Assembly (NCBI RefSeq): GCF_021568285.1
Contig: NZ_JAKGTQ010000003.1
Location: 1 to 64,000 of the forward strand
Direction of reading: 5' to 3'
DNA: 64,000 nucleotides
Source: Rheinheimera sp. UJ63
Lineage (GTDB): Bacteria > Pseudomonadota > Gammaproteobacteria > Enterobacterales > Alteromonadaceae
Shown here: in pieces, positions 1 to 8,503 of the stretch
How positions within the stretch are numbered: position 1 is the first letter of the stretch
Layout of the letters: each line of letters opens with the position of its first letter
Position numbers and translations under genes: made by a program
Notes under the pieces: model-generated
What the model was told of the DNA's origin: nothing
Databases searched by the model: none
What the model saw: the letters and a program-made list of their open reading frames with translations, nothing else

Positions 1-124
1 TCCCTATACATTACTCACCCGTCCGCCGCTAAATCAGGTAGCAAGCTACCCTCATCCGCTCGACTTGCATGTGTTAGGCCTGCCGCCAGCGTTCAATCTG
101 AGCCATGATCAAACTCTTCAATTT
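1..124 (-). rRNA. rrs: 16S ribosomal RNA, 5' end (cut by the window edge)
   Basis: The reverse strand reads the conserved 16S 5' end, including AGAGTTTGATCATGGCTCAG followed by the GAACGCTGGCGGCAGGCCTA region. Only about the first 124 nt are inside the window; the mature 5' end is placed at the AAATTGAAGAG start. It is preceded by an rrn leader with boxA and a strong P1 promoter, so this is the beginning of an rrn operon running leftwards out of the window. Confidence 0.97.
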
Positions 125-356
125 AAGTTCTTTCGAGACCGAAGCCTCAGCTCAGCATTACTGACTAAATCTTTATAACTTGGTCACTCATACTGATTAT
201 TTCGTTTTAAACGAACATCATCATAAGTGCCCACACAGATAATTGATTGCGAATTGTTAAAGAGCGTGCTCTGCATTCAGAGCGAGGCGTTTGCCTCAGT
301 TAGCTTTCGCTTCACAGACCGGATGTCGTTGCCGTTGTCCCTGTCTGTGGATGCGC
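125..356 (-). other. rrn leader region with boxA
   Basis: This is transcribed leader between the P1 promoter and the 16S 5' end. It contains the antitermination element boxA, CGCTCTTTAACA on the minus strand at 255-266, followed by AATTCGCAAT as in other gammaproteobacterial rrn leaders. No open reading frame of interest is seen here. Confidence 0.85.
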
Positions 357-384
357 ATTATAGGGAGTTTAATTAAGCCTGCAA
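357..384 (-). promoter_or_regulatory. rrn P1 promoter
   Basis: On the minus strand TTGCAG (379-384), a 16-bp spacer and a perfect TATAAT (357-362) are followed by a GCGC discriminator (353-356). An A/T-rich tract just upstream could act as an UP element. The GC-rich discriminator is typical of stringently controlled stable-RNA promoters. Confidence 0.85.
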
Positions 385-428
385 GCATAATTTTAAAAAA
401 AGAGTTTGTTCGGCTACTTTTTGAACTA

Positions 429-458
429 AACAGCTAAAAATGACACTTTTTAGCTGTT
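429..458 (-). other. Perfect 12-bp inverted repeat after the DUF3581 gene
   Basis: AACAGCTAAAAA (429-440) and TTTTTAGCTGTT (447-458) pair perfectly around a 6-nt loop, 8 bp after the stop codon of the DUF3581 gene. It probably helps end that transcript before the rrn promoter, but no clean U-run follows, so I do not call a canonical terminator. Confidence 0.5.
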
Positions 459-465
459 ATAGGGC

Positions 466-1185
466 TTATAAATCGAAATTGCCACAACCCGCAGAGGTCT
501 TACGATTATTATATTCATCAACCATACGCTGCATCTCTGTAGCATCATAAGGCTGAAGATTACTTAAAATCATTTTCTTCTCACCCTTGCCAATCTGCAC
601 GCCCTTTGCAGTCAATATAAAGTTAAGCGTCACGTTACCTCTTTTACCCTCTATATCTAACTTACTGCTGGCAAGACTGAGTTCGACTTTACTTGTGGGT
701 AACGTCGTGAAGCTTAATGCCATACTTTCATAAATGACTAAAGGACGCAGTGGATGAATCATCACACCTTGCTGTTCCATTAACGGTTGCAGAATATGCG
801 GAAAGTTTTGACCTGAAAATTGCACATAATCTTGAAACAACGGTTCGATCACCCCGATATCATGGGTGTGCTCACCAGAAAACTGTACCGTAAGGTAAAC
901 GCGGCCCTGTTCATCACATACTTGAATTTGTCCTTCAGACAACTCGCAGTGTAAAAGGACATCGGCGCTGACCATACCGGAGAATTGACAATTCAGTTGT
1001 TGGCTTACTCCATAGCGGGTAAGTAAATAACTAAATAACAAATCACCTGGGACACAGAACCGTTTAGCGTCAACATCATGAATAGGATTAAAATCACCCG
1101 CGATCTTCTTGGCAAAATTACAGGAGTGCTGACGTGTAAAACTAAAGGCGTCGCCATGACGACTGACAAATGCATCTAAAATCAT
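466..1185 (-). CDS. DUF3581 family protein
   Basis: This 239-residue soluble protein resembles the DUF3581 family of Alteromonadales and vibrios. The N-terminal stretch FNPIHDVDAKRF...VPGDLLFSYL (about residues 32-54) resembles the hydratase signature of MaoC/hot-dog proteins (D-x-NPIH ... VPG), so a hot-dog fold acting on acyl groups is possible, but that is inference. There is no signal peptide or membrane segment. It sits alone between the rrn promoter and the divergently unrelated EAL/GGDEF gene, both on the same strand. Function is unknown; family call from memory, not from a search. Confidence 0.75.
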   Translation of the reverse strand: MILDAFVSRHGDAFSFTRQHSCNFAKKIAGDFNPIHDVDAKRFCVPGDLLFSYLLTRYGVSQQLNCQFSGMVSADVLLHCELSEGQIQVCDEQGRVYLTVQFSGEHTHDIGVIEPLFQDYVQFSGQNFPHILQPLMEQQGVMIHPLRPLVIYESMALSFTTLPTSKVELSLASSKLDIEGKRGNVTLNFILTAKGVQIGKGEKKMILSNLQPYDATEMQRMVDEYNNRKTSAGCGNFDL

Positions 1186-1234
1186 TACTTCTGAATTACC
1201 TTAATAACATATCGATGGGATATTCTAGCCTAAA

Positions 1235-3013
1235 TCAGTCTGCAGATGGTCTAGCCAGTGCGGTTGCCTTACTGATTGGCCCTTGATGTCTTGACAAGAA
1301 TAGCGCGTTACCACCCATTTGTTTAGCATTAAACTTAGCTGAAGTGCTTAAAGCCGCCACATCATGATGTGTATGACATAAAGTAGGATCAGGAAAAGCC
1401 ACGCCAATAGACAATGACAGCATAGGATAAAAACAAGAGTCGCCCATTCTATTTAAAGCATGGATCCCTTGTTGTTGCACATGTTCAGGTTCATAGTGAA
1501 CCAAAATACGTACAGCAAACTCATCCAAAATCGCCTGACACAGTGGCTCAATAACAACAGTATCACTGACCAGCACAAAATCATCCCCTCCTATATGACC
1601 AACGAAACACGCTACCCCTTGGGCATTTTGCTGGATAATCTCGGCTAACATCTGCAATACCGCATCACCTTTACTATAACCATAGATATCGTTGTAGGGT
1701 TTAAAGTGATTTAGATCTAAGTAAGCTACGGCAAACACACTCCCCTTAGATAACCATTTATCAATCTCTAAATAAATAGGCACATTACCGGGCAAAAAGG
1801 TCAATGGATTTGCGTAACGTGCAAGCTGGAGTTTCTCTTCGCTGACTTTTTTTAATAATTGCCGTACCGAACCTAAACCTAAATAATGACCATGACGACA
1901 AATAATGAAATACCAACTTGCGGCACTGTATTCATTTTCAGCAACCATTTTACTTACATCATCGAGACTAGAGTCTGCATCGACAATGACTGCGTTAGTA
2001 TTCATTATCTGGCCAATCGTTTTTCTTTCATGTAACGCTCGACCAAAATGTTGTGAGAAAAGCGCTTGCAGCTCCGAACGACACACTAAACCGACAGGCC
2101 TGTTATTACTTACCACAGCCAGCGTTTGCAATCTGGCATCCTGCTCAAACAGCGTGGCCACTTGTAACGCAGTTAGCGATGTTGATATCGGTGCAATATC
2201 AATCATCAGCGAAAGAACACTATGTTGACTGGGTAATGGAGGTTTCGCACCCATGATGACTTTACTACTTATTTGCGTTAAAAAAGAGACTTGCGGGCGC
2301 CCTAGCAAATAACCTTGCCCAAAGTCGGCTCCAAGTTCTTTACATTGCAAGAGCTCTTCTTCCGTTTCAATCCCTTCTGCAATAATTAAGGAGCCCGTTG
2401 CTTTTGCCAAACTGATAATATTTTTTACAAATGCTTTTTTGGTTGGATCGCGATAAATCTCACTAATAAAGTATCGATCAATTTTAACAAAGTCAGGTTG
2501 CAACTCTGACCAAAGTTTTAAACCCGAAAAGCCACTCCCTAAATCATCAATGGCAATTAAAAAACCCAGATCACGATAATGATTTACAGCCTTAATCAGT
2601 AAGCTAGCATCTTCAACTTGGTATTGCTCAGAAATCTCAATCACGACTTGTGACGGATCTAAACCTGCTTGTTGCAACATGCTTTTGGTTAGCCCACTAG
2701 GATGATCAGCAGTAAGTAAAAGCAAGGGGTTGACGTTTAAAAATAATTTACCGCAAACAGCCGCACTGGCAAAAGCCGTAATACTCAACTCGCGACACAG
2801 CAACTCTAACTCAGCTAAAGCATGGCATGCTAACGCCGTTTTAAATAGTTGAAAGGGCGAATGCAGTGGGCTATTGGAAGGCCCACGAATTAACGCTTCA
2901 TAACCAAATACATGAGCATTATTTAAAGAAACAATAGGTTGAAATAGCGGTTGAAGCGCTCTGGAACGCAAAATACTTTTTAGCTCAAGACAAGACTGTT
3001 CAGAAGTTGCCAT
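1235..3013 (-). CDS. EAL-CBS-GGDEF c-di-GMP turnover protein
   Basis: This 592-residue cytoplasmic protein has an EAL phosphodiesterase domain (about 15-250), a pair of CBS domains (about 265-390) and a GGDEF domain (about 400-580). The EAL domain keeps YEALIR (38-43), Glu126 in EISEQ, Asp156-Asp157 in IDDLGSG, Lys178, Glu213 and QGYLLGRP (233-240), so it looks catalytically competent. The cyclase signature is GGDDF (475-479), an accepted active form, followed by SIGVAF. Both activities may therefore be present, with the CBS pair as a likely adenine-nucleotide sensor. It has no membrane segment. Domain order is known from marine gammaproteobacteria. It is monocistronic and divergent from sulA. 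Confidence 0.9.
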   Translation of the reverse strand: MATSEQSCLELKSILRSRALQPLFQPIVSLNNAHVFGYEALIRGPSNSPLHSPFQLFKTALACHALAELELLCRELSITAFASAAVCGKLFLNVNPLLLLTADHPSGLTKSMLQQAGLDPSQVVIEISEQYQVEDASLLIKAVNHYRDLGFLIAIDDLGSGFSGLKLWSELQPDFVKIDRYFISEIYRDPTKKAFVKNIISLAKATGSLIIAEGIETEEELLQCKELGADFGQGYLLGRPQVSFLTQISSKVIMGAKPPLPSQHSVLSLMIDIAPISTSLTALQVATLFEQDARLQTLAVVSNNRPVGLVCRSELQALFSQHFGRALHERKTIGQIMNTNAVIVDADSSLDDVSKMVAENEYSAASWYFIICRHGHYLGLGSVRQLLKKVSEEKLQLARYANPLTFLPGNVPIYLEIDKWLSKGSVFAVAYLDLNHFKPYNDIYGYSKGDAVLQMLAEIIQQNAQGVACFVGHIGGDDFVLVSDTVVIEPLCQAILDEFAVRILVHYEPEHVQQQGIHALNRMGDSCFYPMLSLSIGVAFPDPTLCHTHHDVAALSTSAKFNAKQMGGNALFLSRHQGPISKATALARPSAD

Positions 3014-3112
3014 ACATCAAATCCAAAATTAACAACAATGACAATATTATGCAGAGCTCATGACAAAAATATGACTCACTAAAAAAACCCACACAAAACA
3101 CTTGCTTTTTAT

Positions 3113-3141
3113 TTGAACAAAAACTACTGTATAAGCATACA
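3113..3141 (+). promoter_or_regulatory. sulA promoter (-35 TTGAAC, -10 CATACA)
   Basis: TTGAAC (3113-3118), a 17-bp spacer and CATACA (3136-3141) precede the sulA start. The LexA box covers the spacer and -10 element, so repressor binding would block RNA polymerase. A TTG here could be mistaken for an upstream start codon. Confidence 0.55.
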
Positions 3142-3144
3142 CTG
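3125..3144 (+). promoter_or_regulatory. LexA (SOS) box upstream of sulA
   Basis: TACTGTATAAGCATACACTG matches the gammaproteobacterial LexA operator (TACTGT-N8-ACAGTA) with CTGT-N8-ACAC as its core. It lies 26 bp before the chosen sulA start codon, as expected for an SOS gene. Confidence 0.85.
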
Positions 3145-3169
3145 TATAAATAACCAGTTAGAGGTTTAC

Positions 3170-3604
3170 ATGCTTATCACCAGCAAAGTTTTACATTCCG
3201 ATACCCCATCTCGTACCAGCAAAACGTTAAACACGAGTCATACTGGATCAATACCGCCACTCACCTTATTGCAACGCAATAACACTGAACTCCAACTCTT
3301 AAAATTGTTACAGCAACACCGCGATGTGGACGGCTGGATTGTATTAATTGCACCGAAAGTGAAGCCTAATAAAAATTTTTGGGCAAGCTGCCAGATCCCT
3401 TTAGAAAAAATCTTAATGATTCATCCGCACCAGGTTAAGGATTTAGCGAAAACGGTACAACGCGCGATAAACAGTGCTAGCTGTAAAGTTGTGTTGCATG
3501 GTGGTGTGTTAACTGATGAGGAAGCAACGCAATTAGCGCAATTAGCAGAGAAGCAGCAAACTGCGTTGTATCCCTTAACGCAGGCAATGGTAAAACAACA
3601 CTAA
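3170..3604 (+). CDS. sulA: Cell division inhibitor SulA
   Basis: This 144-residue protein matches SulA, the SOS-induced protein that blocks FtsZ polymerisation at midcell after DNA damage. The recognisable block is GWIVLIAP...IPLEKILMIHP and the LTDEEATQLAQLA region near the C terminus. I start at the ATG at 3170 because GAGG lies 5 nt upstream; a reading frame from the TTG at 3113 would place the LexA box and -35 element inside the gene. The LexA box directly upstream supports both identity and start. No second SOS gene follows. The protein family diverges quickly, but SulA is the only family that fits sequence and operator together. Confidence 0.9.
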   Translation: MLITSKVLHSDTPSRTSKTLNTSHTGSIPPLTLLQRNNTELQLLKLLQQHRDVDGWIVLIAPKVKPNKNFWASCQIPLEKILMIHPHQVKDLAKTVQRAINSASCKVVLHGGVLTDEEATQLAQLAEKQQTALYPLTQAMVKQH

Positions 3605-3616
3605 AACACTATATTA

Positions 3617-3643
3617 GTGACAAGTGACAAGTGACAAGTGACA
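3617..3643. repeat. 7-bp tandem repeat (GTGACAA, 3.9 copies)
   Basis: GTGACAA is repeated three times exactly, followed by GTGACA, 12 bp after the sulA stop codon. A short tandem array of this kind may vary in copy number by slippage. Confidence 0.9.
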
Positions 3644-3759
3644 TATTTTATCTGAGCTATGCATCACAATACTTAACAAAAAATGATAAATTATCAATAA
3701 AGTGAAACACCCTGAGCTGGCTTAGGGGTAAACTAGCACGCATTAATGTGGAGATAACG

Positions 3760-4236
3760 ATGCTGTGTTATTGCTGTTCAAAAAAACCGTTTATTGAATG
3801 CTGTGCCCCTTATTTATTAGAAGGTGAGTTAGCACCAAATTGTGAAGCGTTAATGCGATCACGTTACACGGCCTATTGTCGCGGTCAGATTGACTATGTT
3901 TACCACACTACGCATCCAACACAACGTTCAGCAGAATTGATAGAAGAAATTCAACAGTTTGCTGATAGTGTGCATTTTTTTAAGTTAGCGATCAGCGCAA
4001 GCAATCAGAATATGCCCAAAGGTGAAGTGAGTTTCAAAGCCTACTTTATTATCGATAACACCGTTGAAGTGATCACAGAACAGTCATTTTTCGAATTTAT
4101 TGATAAATGGTATTACCACAGTGGCAAACTGTCAGCCACACCAAGCCATAAGTTAAAACGTAATGAGCTTTGCCCGTGTGGTTCATTGATAAAAGTGAAA
4201 CATTGTCAAACTCATCTAAGAAGCGGTCAAGCATAA
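3760..4236 (+). CDS. ychJ: YchJ family protein with two SEC-C motifs
   Basis: This 158-residue protein has the YchJ (UPF0225) layout: an N-terminal Cys-rich SEC-C-like motif (CYCCSKKPFIECC), the conserved ALMRSRYTAY stretch, an NTF2-like central part and a C-terminal SEC-C zinc motif (CPCGSLIKVKHC). The SEC-C motif is known from SecA, where it binds zinc; the function of YchJ is unknown. I place the start at the ATG at 3760, with GGAG 6 nt upstream, rather than the GTG at 3748 that overlaps this ribosome binding site. It is a single gene. Confidence 0.9.
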   Translation: MLCYCCSKKPFIECCAPYLLEGELAPNCEALMRSRYTAYCRGQIDYVYHTTHPTQRSAELIEEIQQFADSVHFFKLAISASNQNMPKGEVSFKAYFIIDNTVEVITEQSFFEFIDKWYYHSGKLSATPSHKLKRNELCPCGSLIKVKHCQTHLRSGQA

Positions 4237-4248
4237 GATCAAAAAGCA

Positions 4249-4725
4249 CTAAAGCGGTAAAGGGTTAGCATTCAGTTCTTGCAGCATTTCATATAACGCG
4301 GTTTCGTCCCCTTCTTGGATCGGTTGTTCCTTGCCACTTAGACGACGTATAGCATGCTGATCTAAATTACTCATCAAGCGACCATCTAATTTTTTGGCAT
4401 CATCTTTTCTAACCCAAGGCTCAGGGGTTAAAGCGCTTTGTAATTTTAATTGGCGTAAACTCGTTTGCGCAGATCGATTAAGTTGCGCTAACACAGTCGC
4501 ATCAGTTTCTTGCCATGCAAAACTGCGGCGTTGACGCACAGATAATTGCTGATAGAGCGTTGCGTTTACCTCAGCGCTTTTAGGTAATGGCGTATAAAAA
4601 GCCGCCATTTCTTGTACCGCCGGAGACAACACCGCTAACCACAACGCAAAATCAGCACGATGCTGTTGTTGCAATGCTTGGTTAAGCGTTGTACCCAGTT
4701 GCCATTCGTTAATGATTGCTTGCAT
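4249..4725 (-). CDS. Conserved hypothetical protein (resembles the VC2046/SO_2500 family)
   Basis: This 158-residue soluble protein has no signal peptide, membrane segment or enzymatic motif that I recognise. It is rich in Leu, Gln and Ala and mostly helical by composition, with a polar middle (VRKDDAKKLDGRLMSNLDQ, about residues 105-123). Length and style resemble the VC2046/SO_2500 family of vibrios and shewanellas, recalled from memory and not checked. It is convergent with ychJ, 12 bp away, and divergent from tRNA-Tyr. Function is unknown. Confidence 0.65.
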   Translation of the reverse strand: MQAIINEWQLGTTLNQALQQQHRADFALWLAVLSPAVQEMAAFYTPLPKSAEVNATLYQQLSVRQRRSFAWQETDATVLAQLNRSAQTSLRQLKLQSALTPEPWVRKDDAKKLDGRLMSNLDQHAIRRLSGKEQPIQEGDETALYEMLQELNANPLPL

Positions 4726-4791
4726 TATCTACACTTTTTAACCTAACTGTTTGCTTTATCGGCAAACAGTCAAAAAACTTTAGTAAAGTGC

Positions 4792-4819
4792 TTTACTTAA
4801 AAACTGAATTTGATAATAT
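4792..4819 (+). promoter_or_regulatory. tRNA-Tyr promoter
   Basis: TTTACT (4792-4797), a 16-bp spacer and TAATAT (4814-4819) precede the tRNA, followed directly by a GCGCC discriminator, the mark of stringently controlled stable-RNA promoters. The predicted transcript starts just before the tRNA 5' end. Confidence 0.65.
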
Positions 4820-4833
4820 GCGCCTGCACTTGT

Positions 4834-5400
<567 letters not shown>

Positions 5401-5448
5401 ACCGCCTCCCTCTGTTCTCTAGCGTCCTTGCATGATTCAAATGGCACG

Positions 5449-6183
5449 TTACTCACTAGCAAGTTGCTGACATAGCTCAGTTAATAAGGTACTGGCACCA
5501 ATACGTAGCCCTTCGCTTTGTGCCGTTTTACCCGTCACTTGCTCATATAAACTAACTATCTCTAATGCTTGCTCAACGGTTTTGACACCACCTGATGCTT
5601 TAAATCCTACCGAGCGATCTGCGGCAGCTATACTGGTTAAGATAATTTTAGCCGCTTCCAATGTAACGCCAACCGGCACTTTACCGGTTGATGTTTTAAT
5701 AAACTCGGCACCACTATCTATAACCAATTCACTGGCTTTAGTAATTTGTTGTGCGGTTAATAGCTCACCTGATTCAATAATGATTTTTAAACACAGACCT
5801 TGGCTTGCTTCACGCACCGCAGCTAAAAACTGAGCGACTTCGGTTTCTTTGCCGCTGAGTAAGGTTTGATAAGGTAAAACACAATCAATTTCCGTCGCAC
5901 TGGCTTGGAGTGCTGTAGCGATGTCTGCTAGTACGGTAGATAAGGGTTGATCGCCAGTTGGAAAGTTAACAACCGTCGCCAGTGCCACAGTTTCATTAGA
6001 CTGAGTAATATGTTCACGGGCCTCGGCTAAAAATTCAGGATACACACATAATGCGGCCACCGGCGCGGGAGTTACCGGTAATTGGGCTAACCAATCGGTC
6101 ATTTGACGCTGATCATCGTTATCTTGTAAGCGTGTTACATCTAAAAGTTTAAGCAGTTGCAATAAACGAAGGGGATTCATCAT
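5449..6183 (-). CDS. deoC: Deoxyribose-phosphate aldolase
   Basis: DeoC splits 2-deoxy-D-ribose 5-phosphate into glyceraldehyde 3-phosphate and acetaldehyde in deoxynucleoside catabolism. The 244-residue protein is a TIM barrel with the Schiff-base Lys163 in EFIKTSTGK, the second active-site lysine Lys195 in FKASGGV and Asp100 in EIDCVLPY. It is about 15 residues shorter than E. coli DeoC and ends in QQLASE, without the C-terminal tyrosine that contributes to catalysis in the E. coli enzyme. No other deo genes are adjacent, so it is probably a single gene. Two adjacent ATG codons (6183 and 6180) make the exact start uncertain by one residue. Confidence 0.95.
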   Translation of the reverse strand: MMNPLRLLQLLKLLDVTRLQDNDDQRQMTDWLAQLPVTPAPVAALCVYPEFLAEAREHITQSNETVALATVVNFPTGDQPLSTVLADIATALQASATEIDCVLPYQTLLSGKETEVAQFLAAVREASQGLCLKIIIESGELLTAQQITKASELVIDSGAEFIKTSTGKVPVGVTLEAAKIILTSIAAADRSVGFKASGGVKTVEQALEIVSLYEQVTGKTAQSEGLRIGASTLLTELCQQLASE

Positions 6184-6393
6184 GGTTAGTTGCCTGTCTG
6201 ATTCATTATTATTAATTACCGTCTAATTAATCGCGGTATGCTCACCTAGTAAGGGCAGAGATTAAACTAAAATAGCGATTTAATGCAAAATCTAATAAAT
6301 AATTATGCCGCAATGGAATCTTTTCATAATCAGTGGGTCTTAAAAGGTGTGTTATCCCTGGATGTATTCTCCTTTAATCAATTTATCTTGATA
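6184..6393 (+). other. Intergenic region that may encode a small RNA
   Basis: This AT-rich stretch lies between deoC and the YgjP-like gene, both on the minus strand, yet ends in a strong terminator pointing along the plus strand. I see no convincing promoter and no protein reading frame that does not run into the antisense of the next gene. Confidence 0.3.
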
Positions 6394-6422
6394 CCGACCT
6401 GCAAAGGTCGGTTTTTTTTTAT
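6394..6422 (+). terminator. Strong intrinsic terminator on the plus strand
   Basis: CCGACCT (6394-6400), loop GCAA and AGGTCGG (6405-6411) are followed by ten T residues. No annotated plus-strand gene lies upstream. The minus-strand side has no U-run, so it does not serve the neighbouring minus-strand gene well. Confidence 0.85.
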
Positions 6423-7153
6423 AACAACAACCGCTGATGTTGCTTTAGCCACTGCTCCGCTAACCTGTAATCAGCAGAAAACTTCGCTACGCGTTGCCAA
6501 AAAGCGTTTGAATGATTCATGTGGGTTAAATGTGCTAATTCGTGCACAACAACATAATCGGCGACCCAAGTAGGCGCTTGCATCAAGCGCCAATTAAACC
6601 CGACCTCTGACAAACTATTGCAAAACCCCCATTTACGCTGCCAGTTACCAATACGGATTGCCTTTGGCTTACACCCCATAAGCTGAGCTTGAGAAGCTAC
6701 GGCTTGCTGAAAATACTGTTCAGCCAGCGGTACAAAATATTCTTGCAGTTGTCGATTCAGGTATAAAGCACGTCGTTCTGGCTTCACCCGCGTTGGGATC
6801 GATACTTTACACTGACGTTCCGTCATTACCACATCGGCTTTGGCCGCTAACTGCCAACAAAATGGTATCGATTGCCCTGACACTAAAATTTCATGACGAT
6901 CTAACGCTGTCACGACGCTATCAGCTTCGGCTTCCGTTCGAGCAAGGTGTAATAAGATCCATTGTTGTTTGCGCGCTAATAACGCAGAGATGAACTGACT
7001 TGAAGTGCCTTTTGGTGCTCGAATGGTCAATTGCCCTGCCTTAATGGCCAATTGCACAGAACGTCGCCGACTGTAGATGACTTGATAGTTAAAAGGCAAA
7101 GCTGTTTGCCCAGATAATATTGCCAAAGATTGCTCCGGATCCGAGTTTGTCAC
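6419..7153 (-). CDS. YgjP-like zinc metallopeptidase (DUF45)
   Basis: This 244-residue soluble protein belongs to the YgjP/DUF45 family of M48-like metal-dependent hydrolases. The zinc motif HELAHLTHMNH (about residues 205-215) supplies two His ligands and the catalytic Glu, and the preceding KWGFCNSLSEVGFNWRL block is the other family hallmark (usually R/KWGSC...I.lNWRL). There is no signal peptide. Substrate is unknown. The stop codon lies against the plus-strand terminator at 6394-6422. It is divergent from xthA, 70 bp away. Confidence 0.9.
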   Translation of the reverse strand: MTNSDPEQSLAILSGQTALPFNYQVIYSRRRSVQLAIKAGQLTIRAPKGTSSQFISALLARKQQWILLHLARTEAEADSVVTALDRHEILVSGQSIPFCWQLAAKADVVMTERQCKVSIPTRVKPERRALYLNRQLQEYFVPLAEQYFQQAVASQAQLMGCKPKAIRIGNWQRKWGFCNSLSEVGFNWRLMQAPTWVADYVVVHELAHLTHMNHSNAFWQRVAKFSADYRLAEQWLKQHQRLLL

Positions 7154-7223
7154 AGGTCGTGCTGATTTGGATTACATGGTATGATCAACAACAAGCGTTA
7201 ACAGGTCTTAATTCGGATAGTGT

Positions 7224-8039
7224 ATGAAAATAATTTCTTTTAATATTAATGGTATTCGCGCCAGGCTGCATCAACTTCAAGCATTAATTGAAAAACATCA
7301 ACCTGACATTATTGGTTTACAGGAAATCAAAGTACATGACAGTGAATTCCCATTAGCTGATGTTCAAGCCATGGGTTATCACGTTTATCATTTTGGCCAA
7401 AAAGGGCATTATGGCGTTGCCATCATGAGTAAGCAACCGGCCAGCGAAATGCAATATGGTTTTCCCGGCGATGCTGAAGATGCTCAACGTCGAATGCTAA
7501 TTGGACAATTCGATTTAGCCGATGGCAAACGCCTAACCGTGCTAAACGGCTATTTCCCGCAGGGGGAAAACCGCGAGCACCCGATAAAATTCCCAGCGAA
7601 AACTCAGTTTTACGCTGATTTGCAACATTACCTAGAAACTTCGCATAACAGCGAAAAGGACTACGTGGCCGTAATAGGTGATATTAACATCTCGCCTATC
7701 GACTTAGATATCGGCATCGGCGAAGCCAATGCCAAACGTTGGTTACGTGAAGGTAAGACCTCTTTTTTGCCGGAAGAACGTGCTTGGCTACAACAATTGA
7801 AAGATTGGGGCTTGATCGATACTTTCCGTGCACTGCATCCAGAAACTGGCGCTCAATACAGTTGGTTTGATTATCGCTCAAAGGGTTTTGATGATAATCG
7901 TGGATTACGCATAGACGTGGTTATGGCTACCCCGTTGCTGGCGGCTAAGTGTATTGAGTCAGGCATCGATTATGAACTCAGGGGTATTGAACGCCCATCT
8001 GACCACGCCCCCGTTTGGTCAGTATTTAATTTAGCTTAA
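7224..8039 (+). CDS. xthA: Exodeoxyribonuclease III
   Basis: XthA is the main AP endonuclease and 3'-5' exonuclease of base-excision repair. The 271-residue protein has the full exonuclease/endonuclease/phosphatase fold with Asn7 (FNINGIR), metal-binding Glu34 (LQEIK), the GDINISP motif and the C-terminal SDHAPV with the catalytic His. Length agrees with E. coli XthA (268). It is convergent with yfbV, with 23 bp between the stop codons. Confidence 0.97.
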   Translation: MKIISFNINGIRARLHQLQALIEKHQPDIIGLQEIKVHDSEFPLADVQAMGYHVYHFGQKGHYGVAIMSKQPASEMQYGFPGDAEDAQRRMLIGQFDLADGKRLTVLNGYFPQGENREHPIKFPAKTQFYADLQHYLETSHNSEKDYVAVIGDINISPIDLDIGIGEANAKRWLREGKTSFLPEERAWLQQLKDWGLIDTFRALHPETGAQYSWFDYRSKGFDDNRGLRIDVVMATPLLAAKCIESGIDYELRGIERPSDHAPVWSVFNLA

Positions 8040-8062
8040 GACACTGCCATGAATGCGTCTTG

Positions 8063-8503
8063 TTAAAACCAACGGCGCATTACCGTATTGTCTAACTGCT
8101 GATAAGCCTGTTGTAGTAGCTTAGCCAGATCAAAATAACTTTTTAACGAGCCAGGCTGGCTTTGTAATTGGCCATGCTTGATGATTTGCTCACGAATTTC
8201 GTTTCCCCAATTTATCAGCGCAGGAGGTAAACTGTTGTCAGCTCGTATACCTAGCCAGTAAAAACCCTGCAACGGTAACGCGGCTAAAAACAACATCATG
8301 GCAATAATCTGACCGAGATGTTCTGCACCAAGCAATTTGAATTGGACTAAAGCCGTGATTACCGATAACACCGGCAAAAAATGAACGCCTTTACGCGTTA
8401 AGAAAATGACTTTATTTTCAGGGAAAATAGCATTTAATTCTGGTTTAGTCGGCCAAGTACGACTATAACGAATACCTTGGCTTAGAATACGAATCAGCTG
8501 CAA
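8063..8503 (-). CDS. yfbV: YfbV family inner membrane protein (UPF0208)
   Basis: This 146-residue protein aligns by eye with E. coli YfbV: the N-terminal YSRTWPTKPELN..FPENKVI block, two membrane segments (about residues 43-60 and 67-86), the LPPALINWGNEIR motif and the C-terminal AYQQLDNT. In E. coli YfbV helps confine the Ter macrodomain together with MatP, so a role in chromosome organisation is possible here. Monocistronic. Whether this locus lies near the terminus cannot be told. Confidence 0.9.
   Translation of the reverse strand: MQLIRILSQGIRYSRTWPTKPELNAIFPENKVIFLTRKGVHFLPVLSVITALVQFKLLGAEHLGQIIAMMLFLAALPLQGFYWLGIRADNSLPPALINWGNEIREQIIKHGQLQSQPGSLKSYFDLAKLLQQAYQQLDNTVMRRWF

Noticed and set aside
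6283..6573. 96-residue plus-strand protein near deoC
   Set aside because: More than half of it is antisense to the YgjP-like gene and it reads through the terminator at 6394-6422.
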